The position numbers and the translations under genes were made by a program. This document shows, one piece after another, positions 6,950 through 13,861 of a stretch of 14,890 bases of DNA. The notes under the pieces are model-generated. The model saw only the letters and a list, made by a program, of their open reading frames with translations, was not told the origin of the DNA and did not search any database. How positions within the stretch are numbered: the stretch's first letter is position 1; each line of letters begins with the position of its first letter. The stretch comes from Alphaproteobacteria bacterium. GTDB taxonomy: Bacteria > Pseudomonadota > Alphaproteobacteria > Micavibrionales > SZUA-601. Location of the stretch: NCBI GenBank assembly GCA_028290805.1, contig JAQGJA010000119.1, forward strand, positions 1 to 14,890, in the 5' to 3' direction.

Positions 6950-6973
6950 AAGCCTTGCAGGGTGTTAAGCTTC

Positions 6974-7002
6974 TATTTAACACTGTTTAGACAGAAAAAC
7001 AA
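6974..7002 (-). promoter_or_regulatory. Promoter of the PH-domain gene
   Basis: Minus strand: TTGTTT (7002-6997), 17 nt, then TAAATA (6979-6974). The predicted start is about 20 nt upstream of the ATG. The -10 element lies inside the dyad GTGTTAA/TTAACAC (6962-6968 and 6977-6983, 8-nt loop), which could be an operator. The 74-bp gap to valS must also hold the valS promoter, for which I see no convincing hexamers. Confidence 0.4.
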
Positions 7003-7023
7003 CACTGCCAGAGTGATTCGAAA

Positions 7024-9612
7024 ATGACCACCGAAACCCCGCAACAACCCAATAAAAAGCTTGATTTCACTGCCATCGAACAAAAATGGCCGCAATATTG
7101 GCGCGACCGGGGTGTCTATACCTGGAACCCCGAAACCCCTCGCGAAGACAGTTTTGTCATCGACACGCCGCCGCCCACCGTTTCCGGTTTCTTGCATATC
7201 GGCCATGTCTATTCCTTTACCCAGACCGATTTCATCGCCCGCTTTCAGCGCATGAGCGGCAAGAATGTCTATTACCCGATCGGTTATGACGATAACGGCC
7301 TGCCGACCGAACGCATGGTGGAAAAGAACCGCGACATCAAGGCCGCCGACATGTCGCGCGAGGAATTCATTGCCATTTGCATGGAAGAAGTTGAAAAAGC
7401 CAAATTGCTGTACCGCAATGTTTTCCAGCGCATGGCGCTCAGCGTCGACTGGGCCACCGAATATAATACGATCAGCGATCACTCGCGCAAGATTTCCCAG
7501 ATGTCGGTACTGGATCTTTATAACAAAGGCCATCTCTATCGCTCGATGCAGCCTACCTTGTGGGACCCCACCGACCGCACTGCCCTCGCCCAGGCCGATA
7601 TCGAAGAAAAAGAACAGTCCGGCGTAATGTATCAAATTCCGTTTAAGGCGGAAAACGGCCAGGAACTGGTTATCGCCACGACTCGCCCCGAATTATTACC
7701 GGCTTGCGTTGCCCTGATGTGCCATCCCGATGACGAACGGATAAAGCCTTTGATCGGGCAAAAAATCTATACGGCCCTCTTTGAAATCGAAGTGCCGCTG
7801 ATTGCCGATGAACGCGTCAATCCGGAAAAAGGCACCGGCCTTGTCATGTGCTGTACATTCGGTGATCTGACCGATGTGGAATGGTGGAAACAATATCAAC
7901 TGCCCTTGCGCGATATCGTCGGCAAGGATGGTTTATTGCACAATCTTGGCGATATCGGCAAGGACGACTGGATCTCGCGCGATCCGGCCAAGGCCCAGGA
8001 AATCGCTGCACAACTTTCGGGCCAGCATGTACGCAAGGCGCGCAAAGCCATGGTCGATATCTTGCGCGAATATAATTATATCCTGGCCGAAGACACAATT
8101 ACGCAATCCATCCCCTGCGCCGAACGTTCCGGCACGCCGCTGGAAATTATCGTCACCCCGCAATGGACCGTGCGCCTGCTGGATAAAAAAGACCTGCTGC
8201 TGGAAAAAGCCGCCGAAATAACCTGGCGCCCCGATTACATGCGCCAGCGCCTGGATGACTGGATCATTAATCTGAAATGGGACTGGGGCATTTCGCGCCA
8301 GCGCTTTTTCGGCGTGCCGATCCCCTTCTGGTACTCCAACCGCCCCGGCGAAGAAGGCAAAGTAATTATTCCTTTGATGGATGAATTGCCGGTCAATCCA
8401 TTGGCCACGCCGCCGCGCGGTTATACGATGGAGGAAGTTACCCCTGAAAAAGACGTGCTTGATACCTGGGCCACTTCGTCGATGAGCCCGCAAATGCAAA
8501 GCGGCGGTGTGTCGAAAGAAATGGTATTGGACCCTGCGCGCCACGCCAAATTATTCCCCGCCGATCTGCGGCCGCAGGCCCATGAAATTATCCGCACCTG
8601 GGCGTTTTACACCATCGTCAAAGCGGCATTGCACGAAAATTCCGTGCCCTTTAAGAACACCGCGATCAGCGGCTGGTGCCTGGCCCAGGACAAATCGAAA
8701 ATGTCCAAGTCCAAAGGCAACGTCCTGCGTCCCGAAGATGTAATGGAACAGCATAACGTCGATGCCATCCGCTATTGGGCCGCCAATGGCCGCCTTGGCC
8801 GCGATTCCGCCTATTCCGAAGAAATGCTGAAAACGGGCAAGCGCCATCTGACGAAAATGTGGAACGCCGCCCGCCTGGTGCAGATTGCCATTGCGGGTTA
8901 CGTGCCGCAAACCCAAACGGCAAAAGAAGCGGTTGAAACCGGCCTGATCAAGGAAGGTTTCGATCTTTGGATTCTGGCGCGCCTGCAACAGGTGGTCACC
9001 GAATGCACGAATGCCTTTAACGAATACGAATATACCGATGCGCTGGCATCGGTAGAAAAATTCTTCTGGGCCGATTTTTGTGACAATTACCTGGAGCTGG
9101 CCAAAGGCCGCCTGTACCGCGAGATCGGCGATGAAGCGGGCTATGAGTCGGCCCGCGCCACGCTGTATTTCGTCCAGGAAGCCATGCTGCAATTATTTGC
9201 CCCTTTCTTTCCCTATATGACCGAGGAATTATACGAGGAGTTATTTCCAACGAAATTCGCCGAAATAAAATCCATCCACGCCCGCGGCAACTGGCCAAAA
9301 GCGGAAAATTTCCCACTGGACCAACAACAGTTGCAAAACGGCGCTGCCGCTATCGATGTGTTGTCTGCCGTGCGCAAAATGAAATCCGCCCTGAACCAGT
9401 CGATGCGTCTGCCCATCGTCAAATTGACCTTGTCTGCCGCACCGGAAAAATCCAGCACCTGGCAGGAAATCGAACAATTCTGGCCCGACCTGCAGAAAAC
9501 CATTTCCTGCGACCAGCTGGACTGGCAGGACCAGGCGCTGGCCAATGATAATTCTTATGACGGGGAGACGGGTTTGTATCGTATTCAGGCGATATTGGGC
9601 GAGAAGCAATAA
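7024..9612 (+). CDS. valS: Valyl-tRNA synthetase, type 2-like
   Basis: Class I aminoacyl-tRNA synthetase that charges tRNA-Val with valine. The signature HIGH is at 58-61 (within PPPTVSGFLHIGH) and KMSKS at 559-563. Between them is the CP1 editing domain with ATTRPELLPACVA. Anticodon-binding helices follow from about residue 620. The 862-residue length, the absence of the long C-terminal coiled coil of typical bacterial ValRS, and wording such as GYDDNGLPTERMVEKN and ALAQADIEEKE resemble the archaeal/Rickettsia 'type 2' ValRS as I remember it. That subfamily call is from memory and needs a tree. The ATG has only a weak ribosome site (GAG about 10 nt upstream). The gene ends in five consecutive TAA codons. 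Adjacency to popZ is a usual alphaproteobacterial feature. Confidence 0.96.
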   Translation: MTTETPQQPNKKLDFTAIEQKWPQYWRDRGVYTWNPETPREDSFVIDTPPPTVSGFLHIGHVYSFTQTDFIARFQRMSGKNVYYPIGYDDNGLPTERMVEKNRDIKAADMSREEFIAICMEEVEKAKLLYRNVFQRMALSVDWATEYNTISDHSRKISQMSVLDLYNKGHLYRSMQPTLWDPTDRTALAQADIEEKEQSGVMYQIPFKAENGQELVIATTRPELLPACVALMCHPDDERIKPLIGQKIYTALFEIEVPLIADERVNPEKGTGLVMCCTFGDLTDVEWWKQYQLPLRDIVGKDGLLHNLGDIGKDDWISRDPAKAQEIAAQLSGQHVRKARKAMVDILREYNYILAEDTITQSIPCAERSGTPLEIIVTPQWTVRLLDKKDLLLEKAAEITWRPDYMRQRLDDWIINLKWDWGISRQRFFGVPIPFWYSNRPGEEGKVIIPLMDELPVNPLATPPRGYTMEEVTPEKDVLDTWATSSMSPQMQSGGVSKEMVLDPARHAKLFPADLRPQAHEIIRTWAFYTIVKAALHENSVPFKNTAISGWCLAQDKSKMSKSKGNVLRPEDVMEQHNVDAIRYWAANGRLGRDSAYSEEMLKTGKRHLTKMWNAARLVQIAIAGYVPQTQTAKEAVETGLIKEGFDLWILARLQQVVTECTNAFNEYEYTDALASVEKFFWADFCDNYLELAKGRLYREIGDEAGYESARATLYFVQEAMLQLFAPFFPYMTEELYEELFPTKFAEIKSIHARGNWPKAENFPLDQQQLQNGAAAIDVLSAVRKMKSALNQSMRLPIVKLTLSAAPEKSSTWQEIEQFWPDLQKTISCDQLDWQDQALANDNSYDGETGLYRIQAILGEKQ

Positions 9613-9624
9613 TAATAATAATAA
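9610..9624 (+). repeat. Five tandem TAA triplets forming the valS stop
   Basis: The valS stop TAA (9610-9612) is followed in frame by four more TAA triplets up to 9624. The run also builds the 5' arm of the adjacent hairpin. It is a short trinucleotide microsatellite made entirely of stop codons. Confidence 0.85.
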
Positions 9625-9648
9625 CCCCGCTTAAAGCGGATTATTATC
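9617..9648. terminator. Bidirectional terminator-like hairpin between valS and popZ
   Basis: The inner stem CCGC (9627-9630) pairs with GCGG (9636-9639) over the loop TTAAA. After a small internal loop (CC against A), the stem continues with 7 A-T pairs between 9618-9624 and 9641-9647. On the minus strand the hairpin is followed by a TTATTATTATT-type U-rich tract, so it should work best for popZ. On the plus strand the U-tract is poorer. Confidence 0.6.
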
Positions 9649-10258
9649 AAAGTCTTTTCGTCAGCTTCTCAATTTCCCGCTCGACCATTCTCTGCACCAT
9701 ATCAGGCAGATTGGCGTCCAGCCAGTCGCGCAGCATGGGCTTGATCATCTGGCGGACCATGGCTTCGATGGTCATGCCTTCATGGCCTTCTTCGTGCACG
9801 GCGGCTTTGCGGGCCAGTTTGGCCATGACGGCGCTGGTGGCCGAAGCAGTTGAGGCGGAAAGCAGGGAATCATTGGACAGATAATCGTCTTCGTCTTCGT
9901 CATCCTGTTCCTGATCTTGCGGCGGTTGGGGCTGGACCATGGGGGTCGGTTCCTCTGCTGGAATTGTCGCGGGGGTGAATGTTTCTGGAGGCTCTTCTGT
10001 CAGGTCGTCGGGCACTTCACTGGGCTGGAAAATAATCTCCATATCCTGTAAGGGCGCACTGGCTTGGGTATCCACCGGGTCGATCCGATTGGTCAGTTCC
10101 AGCACTTCATCTTCTTCATCATCATTAGTTGCTGCTGGAGCGCCCTCTGCCCCGGTTTTCTGCCCGGCATCGTCCTCGTCTTCTGCGATGATGCGGCGGA
10201 TCGAGCCGAGGATTTCCTCGATGGAAAGATCGTCCTGGGGTTTGTTTTTATCGGCCAT
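9647..10258 (-). CDS. popZ: PopZ-like cell-pole organising protein (DUF2497)
   Basis: PopZ self-assembles into a polar matrix that anchors chromosome-partition and signalling proteins in alphaproteobacteria. The 203-residue protein shows the three-part layout of the family. First comes a short N-terminal helix, SIEEILGSIRRIIAEDE (about 12-28), the client-binding region. Next is a long acidic, Pro-rich disordered linker (about 29-130). Last is a conserved C-terminal oligomerisation region, AMVRQMIKPMLRDWLDANLP through MVEREIEKLTKRL (166-203). The linker is strongly negative, as in Caulobacter PopZ. Adjacency to valS supports the assignment. AGGA lies about 10 nt before the ATG. The gene has its own strong promoter right after the rhodanese stop. 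It converges with valS across a hairpin. From memory tolC often lies just upstream of this gene, but not here. Confidence 0.9.
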   Translation of the reverse strand: MADKNKPQDDLSIEEILGSIRRIIAEDEDDAGQKTGAEGAPAATNDDEEDEVLELTNRIDPVDTQASAPLQDMEIIFQPSEVPDDLTEEPPETFTPATIPAEEPTPMVQPQPPQDQEQDDEDEDDYLSNDSLLSASTASATSAVMAKLARKAAVHEEGHEGMTIEAMVRQMIKPMLRDWLDANLPDMVQRMVEREIEKLTKRL

Positions 10259-10289
10259 GCTTTGGAAATCCTGAATGAAACTAGGTTAC

Positions 10290-10317
10290 TTTATAAGGGA
10301 ACGGGGCCTGCCGTCAA
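10290..10317 (-). promoter_or_regulatory. popZ promoter
   Basis: Minus strand: TTGACG (10317-10312), 16 nt, then TATAAA (10295-10290). Predicted start is near 10283, giving a leader of about 25 nt. The -35 begins directly after the rhodanese TGA (10320-10318), so popZ can be expressed apart from the upstream genes. Confidence 0.7.
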
Positions 10318-10641
10318 TCAATACCGCGCTATCTCCTGGTCAAAAGCTTCAGCCCAGGCATCGATGCCGCCCTCCAGATTGCGCAACCGGGTTAATCCTG
10401 CGTCTTGCAACATGCGGATCGCCATCTCGCTACGCCGTCCATGGTGGCAGTAAACCACAACTTCCTGGTCGTCCGGCACTTCCGCCGCCCGCGCCGCAAT
10501 ATGCCCCAGCGGAATCAGCACCGAACCGGGAATCTGGCACAATGCAGCCTCATTCGGTTCGCGCACATCCAACAGGAATATCGGGGCTGCCTTTACTTCT
10601 TCTGCCAATGTCTTGGCGTCAATGGTGGCAATCCGGGTCAA
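10318..10641 (-). CDS. Single-domain rhodanese-like sulfurtransferase
   Basis: A 107-residue cytosolic rhodanese domain of the GlpE/PspE size class, which transfers sulfane sulfur through a persulfide on the active-site cysteine. Cys65 heads the active loop CHHGRRS (65-71), fitting the CxxGxR pattern. LLDVREPNEA near 23-32 and LEGGIDAW near 88-96 are the other family marks. The start is a TTG at 10641-10639 overlapping the upstream TGA (TTGA, 4 nt). No ATG exists before residue 73, so a non-standard start is required, with GGGA about 9 nt upstream. It is co-transcribed with the Pcm-like gene. Physiological sulfur acceptor unknown. Confidence 0.88.
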   Translation of the reverse strand: MTRIATIDAKTLAEEVKAAPIFLLDVREPNEAALCQIPGSVLIPLGHIAARAAEVPDDQEVVVYCHHGRRSEMAIRMLQDAGLTRLRNLEGGIDAWAEAFDQEIARY

Positions 10642-11306
10642 AAGATGAATCCCGGCTGTTCTTCAAATCCGGGCAGGATGGGCACGAAGGCATCGAATAA
10701 TATCTGCTGGCGCAAGGCGTTTTTCTGTTTGTGATACAAGACGCCATGCCCGTCCGAACGCTGGCCGCGCCAAAAACAGGCAATCAGCCCGCCTTCCTTT
10801 ACCTGGGCGATCAGCGCTTCGGGAATTCGCTGGACCGCGCCGTTCAGGACGATGACATCAAACGGCCCCTGCAGCGGCGCACCGGCGGCCAATTCCCCTG
10901 CAACGAAATTCAGCGACTGGTGCGCCAGGTTCTTCGCCTGCATCACCCATTCGACCGAATCCAGCCCCGTCACCTCCGCCGTCAGATACGACAAGATCGC
11001 GGTGGTATAACCGGTCAGGCAGCCAATATCCAGCACACGCATACCCGGCACGATATGTGCTTCCTGCAGCAAGCGGGCGTAACCGGCGGGTTCGACCATA
11101 AAACGCCCCTTACCCATCGGCAAGTCGCCGCCCAGATAGGCCAGGTTACGGCGCTCGACCGGGATATATTCCTCGCGGGCCACGCTGGAAAAAGCGTTGA
11201 TGACCTGTTCATTCATCACGCTGAAAGGGCGGATCTGGCTTTCGACCATATTGAATCGGGCCGTTTCGAAGGAAGAAGAAGAGAGGGGTGTGGCGGCGTT
11301 ATTCAT
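10638..11306 (-). CDS. Protein-L-isoaspartate O-methyltransferase-like protein
   Basis: A 222-residue SAM-dependent methyltransferase of the Pcm family, which in its classic form repairs isoaspartyl residues in aged proteins. The N-terminal part has the Pcm-like FNMVESQIRPFSVMNEQVINAF (18-39) and REEYIPVERRNLAY (44-57). SAM motif I is VLDIGCLTGY at 91-100, and a post-motif DVIVLNGAV follows near 149-157. The catalytic-loop region usually seen in Pcm as GxGTGY/GSGSGY is changed here to GCLTGY. This matches the divergent alphaproteobacterial Pcm paralogue found near tolC/popZ, so true isoaspartyl activity is uncertain. The ATG at 11306 has GGGA upstream. It overlaps the rhodanese start by 4 nt. 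Confidence 0.85.
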   Translation of the reverse strand: MNNAATPLSSSSFETARFNMVESQIRPFSVMNEQVINAFSSVAREEYIPVERRNLAYLGGDLPMGKGRFMVEPAGYARLLQEAHIVPGMRVLDIGCLTGYTTAILSYLTAEVTGLDSVEWVMQAKNLAHQSLNFVAGELAAGAPLQGPFDVIVLNGAVQRIPEALIAQVKEGGLIACFWRGQRSDGHGVLYHKQKNALRQQILFDAFVPILPGFEEQPGFIF

Positions 11307-11375
11307 GGATCGGTCCCGGTTTGAAAACTGGCACCCACATTACGCCAGGCTTTAGGATTTTTCCAGAGCAAACGC

Positions 11376-11404
11376 TTGACGAAGCGCCGTCCAGCCCATA
11401 AAGT
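11376..11404 (+). promoter_or_regulatory. Promoter of tRNA-Cys
   Basis: TTGACG (11376-11381), 17 nt, TAAAGT (11399-11404). The transcript would begin near 11411, a few bases before the mature tRNA 5' end at 11419. Confidence 0.7.
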
Positions 11405-11418
11405 CGTGCTTCACTATT

Positions 11419-11492
11419 GGCGCGATGGCAGAATGGTGATGCAGAGGATTGCAAATCCTTGAATGCCAGTTCGATTCTGGCTCGTGCCTCCA
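11419..11492 (+). tRNA. tRNA-Cys (anticodon GCA)
   Basis: Cloverleaf visible. The acceptor stem GGCGCGA (11419-11425) pairs with TCGTGCC (11482-11488, one G-U). The anticodon stem GAGGA/TCCTT encloses the loop TTGCAAA with GCA at 11451-11453. The T-arm carries GTTCGATTC. The discriminator is U and CCA is encoded at 11490-11492. U73 and the GCA anticodon are the standard cysteine identity elements. Confidence 0.95.
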
Positions 11493-11569
11493 ATATCTAA
11501 CGGTTATCCGGCAGGTAGCAGGTTGGGGTGATTTTTACCTTTCCCGCTAAAAAAGGCTTGACCCCCAGT

Positions 11570-11588
11570 CTGTTTTAGGCAAAAACAG
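11570..11588. other. Inverted repeat between the two tRNA genes
   Basis: CTGTTTT (11570-11576) and AAAACAG (11582-11588) around a 5-nt loop. No T-tract follows, so a terminator is not supported. It may be a processing or regulatory element upstream of tRNA-Asn. A possible tRNA-Asn -10, TAAAAT (11595-11600), lies just after it, with no convincing -35. TTGACC at 11558-11563 is too far away. Confidence 0.35.
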
Positions 11589-11609
11589 GTCCTGTAAAAT
11601 GTTCCATGT

Positions 11610-11684
11610 TCCTCGATAGCTCAGCGGTAGAGCAATCGACTGTTAATCGATTGGTCGCAGGTTCGAATCCTGCTCGAGGAGCCA
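11610..11684 (+). tRNA. tRNA-Asn (anticodon GTT)
   Basis: Perfect cloverleaf. The acceptor TCCTCGA (11610-11616) pairs with TCGAGGA (11674-11680), and the D-stem is GCTC/GAGC. The anticodon stem ATCGA/TCGAT has the loop CTGTTAA, with GTT at 11642-11644. The T-stem GCAGG/CCTGC has the loop TTCGAAT. G73 and an encoded CCA (11682-11684) complete it. A P4-type integrase gene starts 161 bp downstream on the same strand, so the 3' end is the likely island attachment site. Confidence 0.97.
11657..11684 (+). other. Putative attL in the 3' end of tRNA-Asn
   Basis: T-arm to CCA of tRNA-Asn. P4-family integrases typically recombine within the 3' half of a tRNA gene and regenerate it. The integrase lies directly downstream and points away from the tRNA. 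I found no second copy of this segment up to position 14890, so the other border must lie beyond the window. The exact core is not determined. Confidence 0.45.
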
Positions 11685-11722
11685 ATACTTCAAATCACCC
11701 CATCCGATACCGTTTAAAAAAC

Positions 11723-11758
11723 CCTAGCAAAACTAGGACTTTAGCCTAAACGAAGTCC
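11723..11758. other. Overlapping hairpins between tRNA-Asn and the integrase
   Basis: CCTAG (11723-11727) and CTAGG (11733-11737) form a 5-bp stem with the loop CAAAA. GGACTT (11736-11741) and AAGTCC (11753-11758) form an alternative stem that shares GG with the first. The two are mutually exclusive. They may be integrase or Xis binding sites in the att region, or a weak tRNA terminator. No T-tract is present. Confidence 0.35.
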
Positions 11759-11797
11759 AAAGCCGTCCCATATAATTCTTTGACATCCAAGTAAAGC

Positions 11798-11845
11798 GGG
11801 GGCATAATTGGGGGCATAACACGTTTGATAGAAAAATGTGCCCCC
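11798..11845 (+). promoter_or_regulatory. GGGGGCAT repeats upstream of the integrase
   Basis: GGGGGCATAA occurs at 11798-11807 and again at 11810-11819 with a 12-bp period, one helical turn. The inverse TGCCCCC (11839-11845) ends directly at the integrase ATG. Such an array is suited to cooperative protein binding, either as arm-type integrase sites or as an autoregulatory operator. The inverted copy could also pair with a direct copy in mRNA and cover the start codon. Confidence 0.5.
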
Positions 11846-13036
11846 ATGAAGCTCACTGATACATCATGCAAGAACGCCAAGTCGAGGGAGAAAGCTTATA
11901 AGCTCTTTGATGGCAAGGGGTTATATCTTGAAGTCACGCCCAAAGGATCGAAGTACTGGCGTTTTAAGTATAGGCACCTAACTAAAGAAAACAGGCTTGC
12001 CTTTGGTGTTTACCCCGAAATATCTCTGAAACACGCCAGAGAAAAAAGAGAAAATGCAAAAAGGCTACTTTCCAGCGGTGTTGATCCGTCACGGGATCGT
12101 AAAGTTGAAAAGCGCCGAAAACGGACCGAATTTGGGAACTCATTCCAGGCTATCACGATGGAATGGATCGAAACGCATTTTTCCGACAAAACCGACAAAT
12201 ACAAGAAGACTGTCTTATCGCGCTTTGAACGTGATTTGTTCCCTGCCCTAGGATCGATCCCAATCATAGATGTCGAAGCCCCTGATATACTGGAATCGCT
12301 TCGCAAAGTGGAAAATCGTGGCGCACATGAGCTGGCGGGCCGCTTGAGGGGCTTATGCGGCCAGGTTTTCCGTTATGCCATTGCGACAGGCAAAGCAAAA
12401 CGCAACCCAGCACAAGACTTACAAGGGGCGTTGAGACCATACAAAAGGTCACACCATGCATGTATTGAAATCAACGAAATTCCTGACCTTGTAAAAGCGC
12501 TTGAACATAACCGCGCGCGCTTATACCGGCACACCCATTTGGCGGTGAAAATGTTAATGCTGACCTTTGTCCGCACAAGCGAATTGATTGAGGCCACGTG
12601 GGATGAATTTGATCTTAAAAACAAGCAGTGGGTTATTCCAGCAGAACGCATGAAAATGGCTAATGAGCATATCGTTCCCCTGTCAGATCAGGTATTGGCG
12701 ATCTTGGCCGAGCTAAAAGGACTGTCACCTCACAGCGATTATGTATTACCGAGCCAACTTGGTCACAAAAAGCATATGAGTAACAACACTGTTTTGAAGG
12801 CACTGGAACGGATGGGCTACAAAGGGCGCATGACAGGGCATGGATTCCGAGCGTTGGGGCTTAGTGCGATCAAGGAAAAACTGGGGTATCGTCATGAAGT
12901 AGTCGACCGCCAGCTTGCGCACGCTCCTCGTAACGCCGTTGACCGAGCTTACGATAGAGCCAAATTTTTGGATGAACGTACTGTCATGATGCAAAAGTGG
13001 GCTGATTATTTATACAACGAGGCCAAGCATGAATAA
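11846..13036 (+). CDS. int: P4-type tyrosine integrase
   Basis: Site-specific tyrosine recombinase that integrates and, with helper factors, excises the island. The 396-residue protein has the N-terminal arm-binding DUF4102-like domain (1-85, starting MKLTDTSCKNAKSREKAYKL), a core-binding domain (about 95-195) and the catalytic domain (about 215-390). The catalytic residues are intact: Arg243 in FVRTSEL, a lysine near 270, His342 and Arg345 in GHGFRA, His369 in QLAHA and nucleophile Tyr379 in DRAYDRA. An upstream TTG at 11825 would add seven residues. The ATG matches the family-typical N-terminus, but neither has a Shine-Dalgarno sequence. Its 3' end overlaps the next gene by 8 nt. Confidence 0.93.
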   Translation: MKLTDTSCKNAKSREKAYKLFDGKGLYLEVTPKGSKYWRFKYRHLTKENRLAFGVYPEISLKHAREKRENAKRLLSSGVDPSRDRKVEKRRKRTEFGNSFQAITMEWIETHFSDKTDKYKKTVLSRFERDLFPALGSIPIIDVEAPDILESLRKVENRGAHELAGRLRGLCGQVFRYAIATGKAKRNPAQDLQGALRPYKRSHHACIEINEIPDLVKALEHNRARLYRHTHLAVKMLMLTFVRTSELIEATWDEFDLKNKQWVIPAERMKMANEHIVPLSDQVLAILAELKGLSPHSDYVLPSQLGHKKHMSNNTVLKALERMGYKGRMTGHGFRALGLSAIKEKLGYRHEVVDRQLAHAPRNAVDRAYDRAKFLDERTVMMQKWADYLYNEAKHE

Positions 13037-13742
13037 TCTGGATTATTGGAAGTTATGCGATCATCTGACCGTTATTCAAGCTTCACTCTTAGTGATCGGT
13101 GAGGATCCTGCCGACGGAAGCGAAGAGTATGTCTTAGGCTGGGAGGCACATAACCGACCAGAAGGCTTTAATGCCGTGTACGCTGCTCTCAAGGGGGCTA
13201 TCAGGAACAATAACCTTAGGGCGAGAATAGTTCATAATTCAGAAATTGTGACCTACAGTCTAGCTGGGGACGAAAAAGTGGACCGCGTGGAGAACATTGA
13301 GCCTGATTGGAACCTCACAACCGTACTCGTAGAAGATTTAAAAGCGTGGTTAGCGCATCGGAATATCAAGCCATCCTTTTTCTTTTCCGAGAGCGTTGAT
13401 GATCGCGATTACCTGGATATAAATCACCCATTTTATTCACCAAAATTGGCAGCAACGATTAAAGCATGGGAATCGATTAGAGATAATACATCGTTGCTCA
13501 AAAACAAAACGCCGAAACAAGCCCTCGAAAAGAAGCTACGTGAGATGGCATCCCTGTATGGATTCACAGATGAACATGGCATGCCGCAAAGACAAGCTAT
13601 AGAAGATATGGCAAAAGTCGCAAATTGGAGCACAAAAGGAGGTGTTGCAAAGACATACGTCCCCCCTGCCAGACCGAACCCTTCCCCTGATCAACTCGCT
13701 GAAAATGATGAGGATTTCAATGAATCGTCCGTTCCATTTTAA
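13029..13742 (+). CDS. Integrase-associated protein of unknown function, SSB-like C-terminal tip
   Basis: A 237-residue soluble protein of a type I recall next to P4-type integrases in proteobacterial islands; no function is known to me. The N-terminal half (MNNLDYWKLCDHLTVIQASL through RPEGFNAVYAALKGAI) looks helical. The centre contains VEDLKAWLAHRNIKPSFFF and INHPFYSPKLAATIKAWES, and KQALEKKLREMASLYGF follows. The tail from about residue 205 is Pro- and acid-rich and ends DEDFNESSVPF. This resembles the acidic Pro-Phe tip with which single-stranded-DNA-binding proteins recruit partners. The ATG lies inside the integrase 3' end with GAGG 6 nt upstream, so the two are coupled. A DNA-transaction role is inferred only from position and tail. 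Confidence 0.8.
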   Translation: MNNLDYWKLCDHLTVIQASLLVIGEDPADGSEEYVLGWEAHNRPEGFNAVYAALKGAIRNNNLRARIVHNSEIVTYSLAGDEKVDRVENIEPDWNLTTVLVEDLKAWLAHRNIKPSFFFSESVDDRDYLDINHPFYSPKLAATIKAWESIRDNTSLLKNKTPKQALEKKLREMASLYGFTDEHGMPQRQAIEDMAKVANWSTKGGVAKTYVPPARPNPSPDQLAENDEDFNESSVPF

Positions 13743-13861
13743 GTAGGCAGTCCAGCAGTACCCAAAGTTCAGTCTAGGTGTTTTCTAAACCCGCCCAACT
13801 ATTGAAGGCAAAAAACACTGGATAGGCTTGCCTCATGTTCGTTCAAACAGAGGTAAACGAT
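13743..13861 (+). promoter_or_regulatory. Intergenic region upstream of the AlpA-like gene
   Basis: A 119-bp gap, the only sizeable one in the visible island. It contains GTGTTTT (13778-13784) and AAAACAC (13812-13818), a 7-bp inverted repeat with a 27-nt spacer, plus a small AGGC/GCCT dyad at 13824-13833. TTGAAG (13802-13807) could be a -35, but no good -10 follows at the right distance. It is the natural place for a promoter and operator of the downstream genes. Confidence 0.35.

Noticed and set aside
6973..8544. Long minus-strand open frames (6973-7635, 7933-8544) opposite valS
   Set aside because: Typical shadow frames of a long GC-biased coding gene. No ribosome site or plausible product.
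11558..11563. TTGACC as the -35 of tRNA-Asn
   Set aside because: The only good -10 (11595-11600) is 31 nt away, far beyond the usual spacing.
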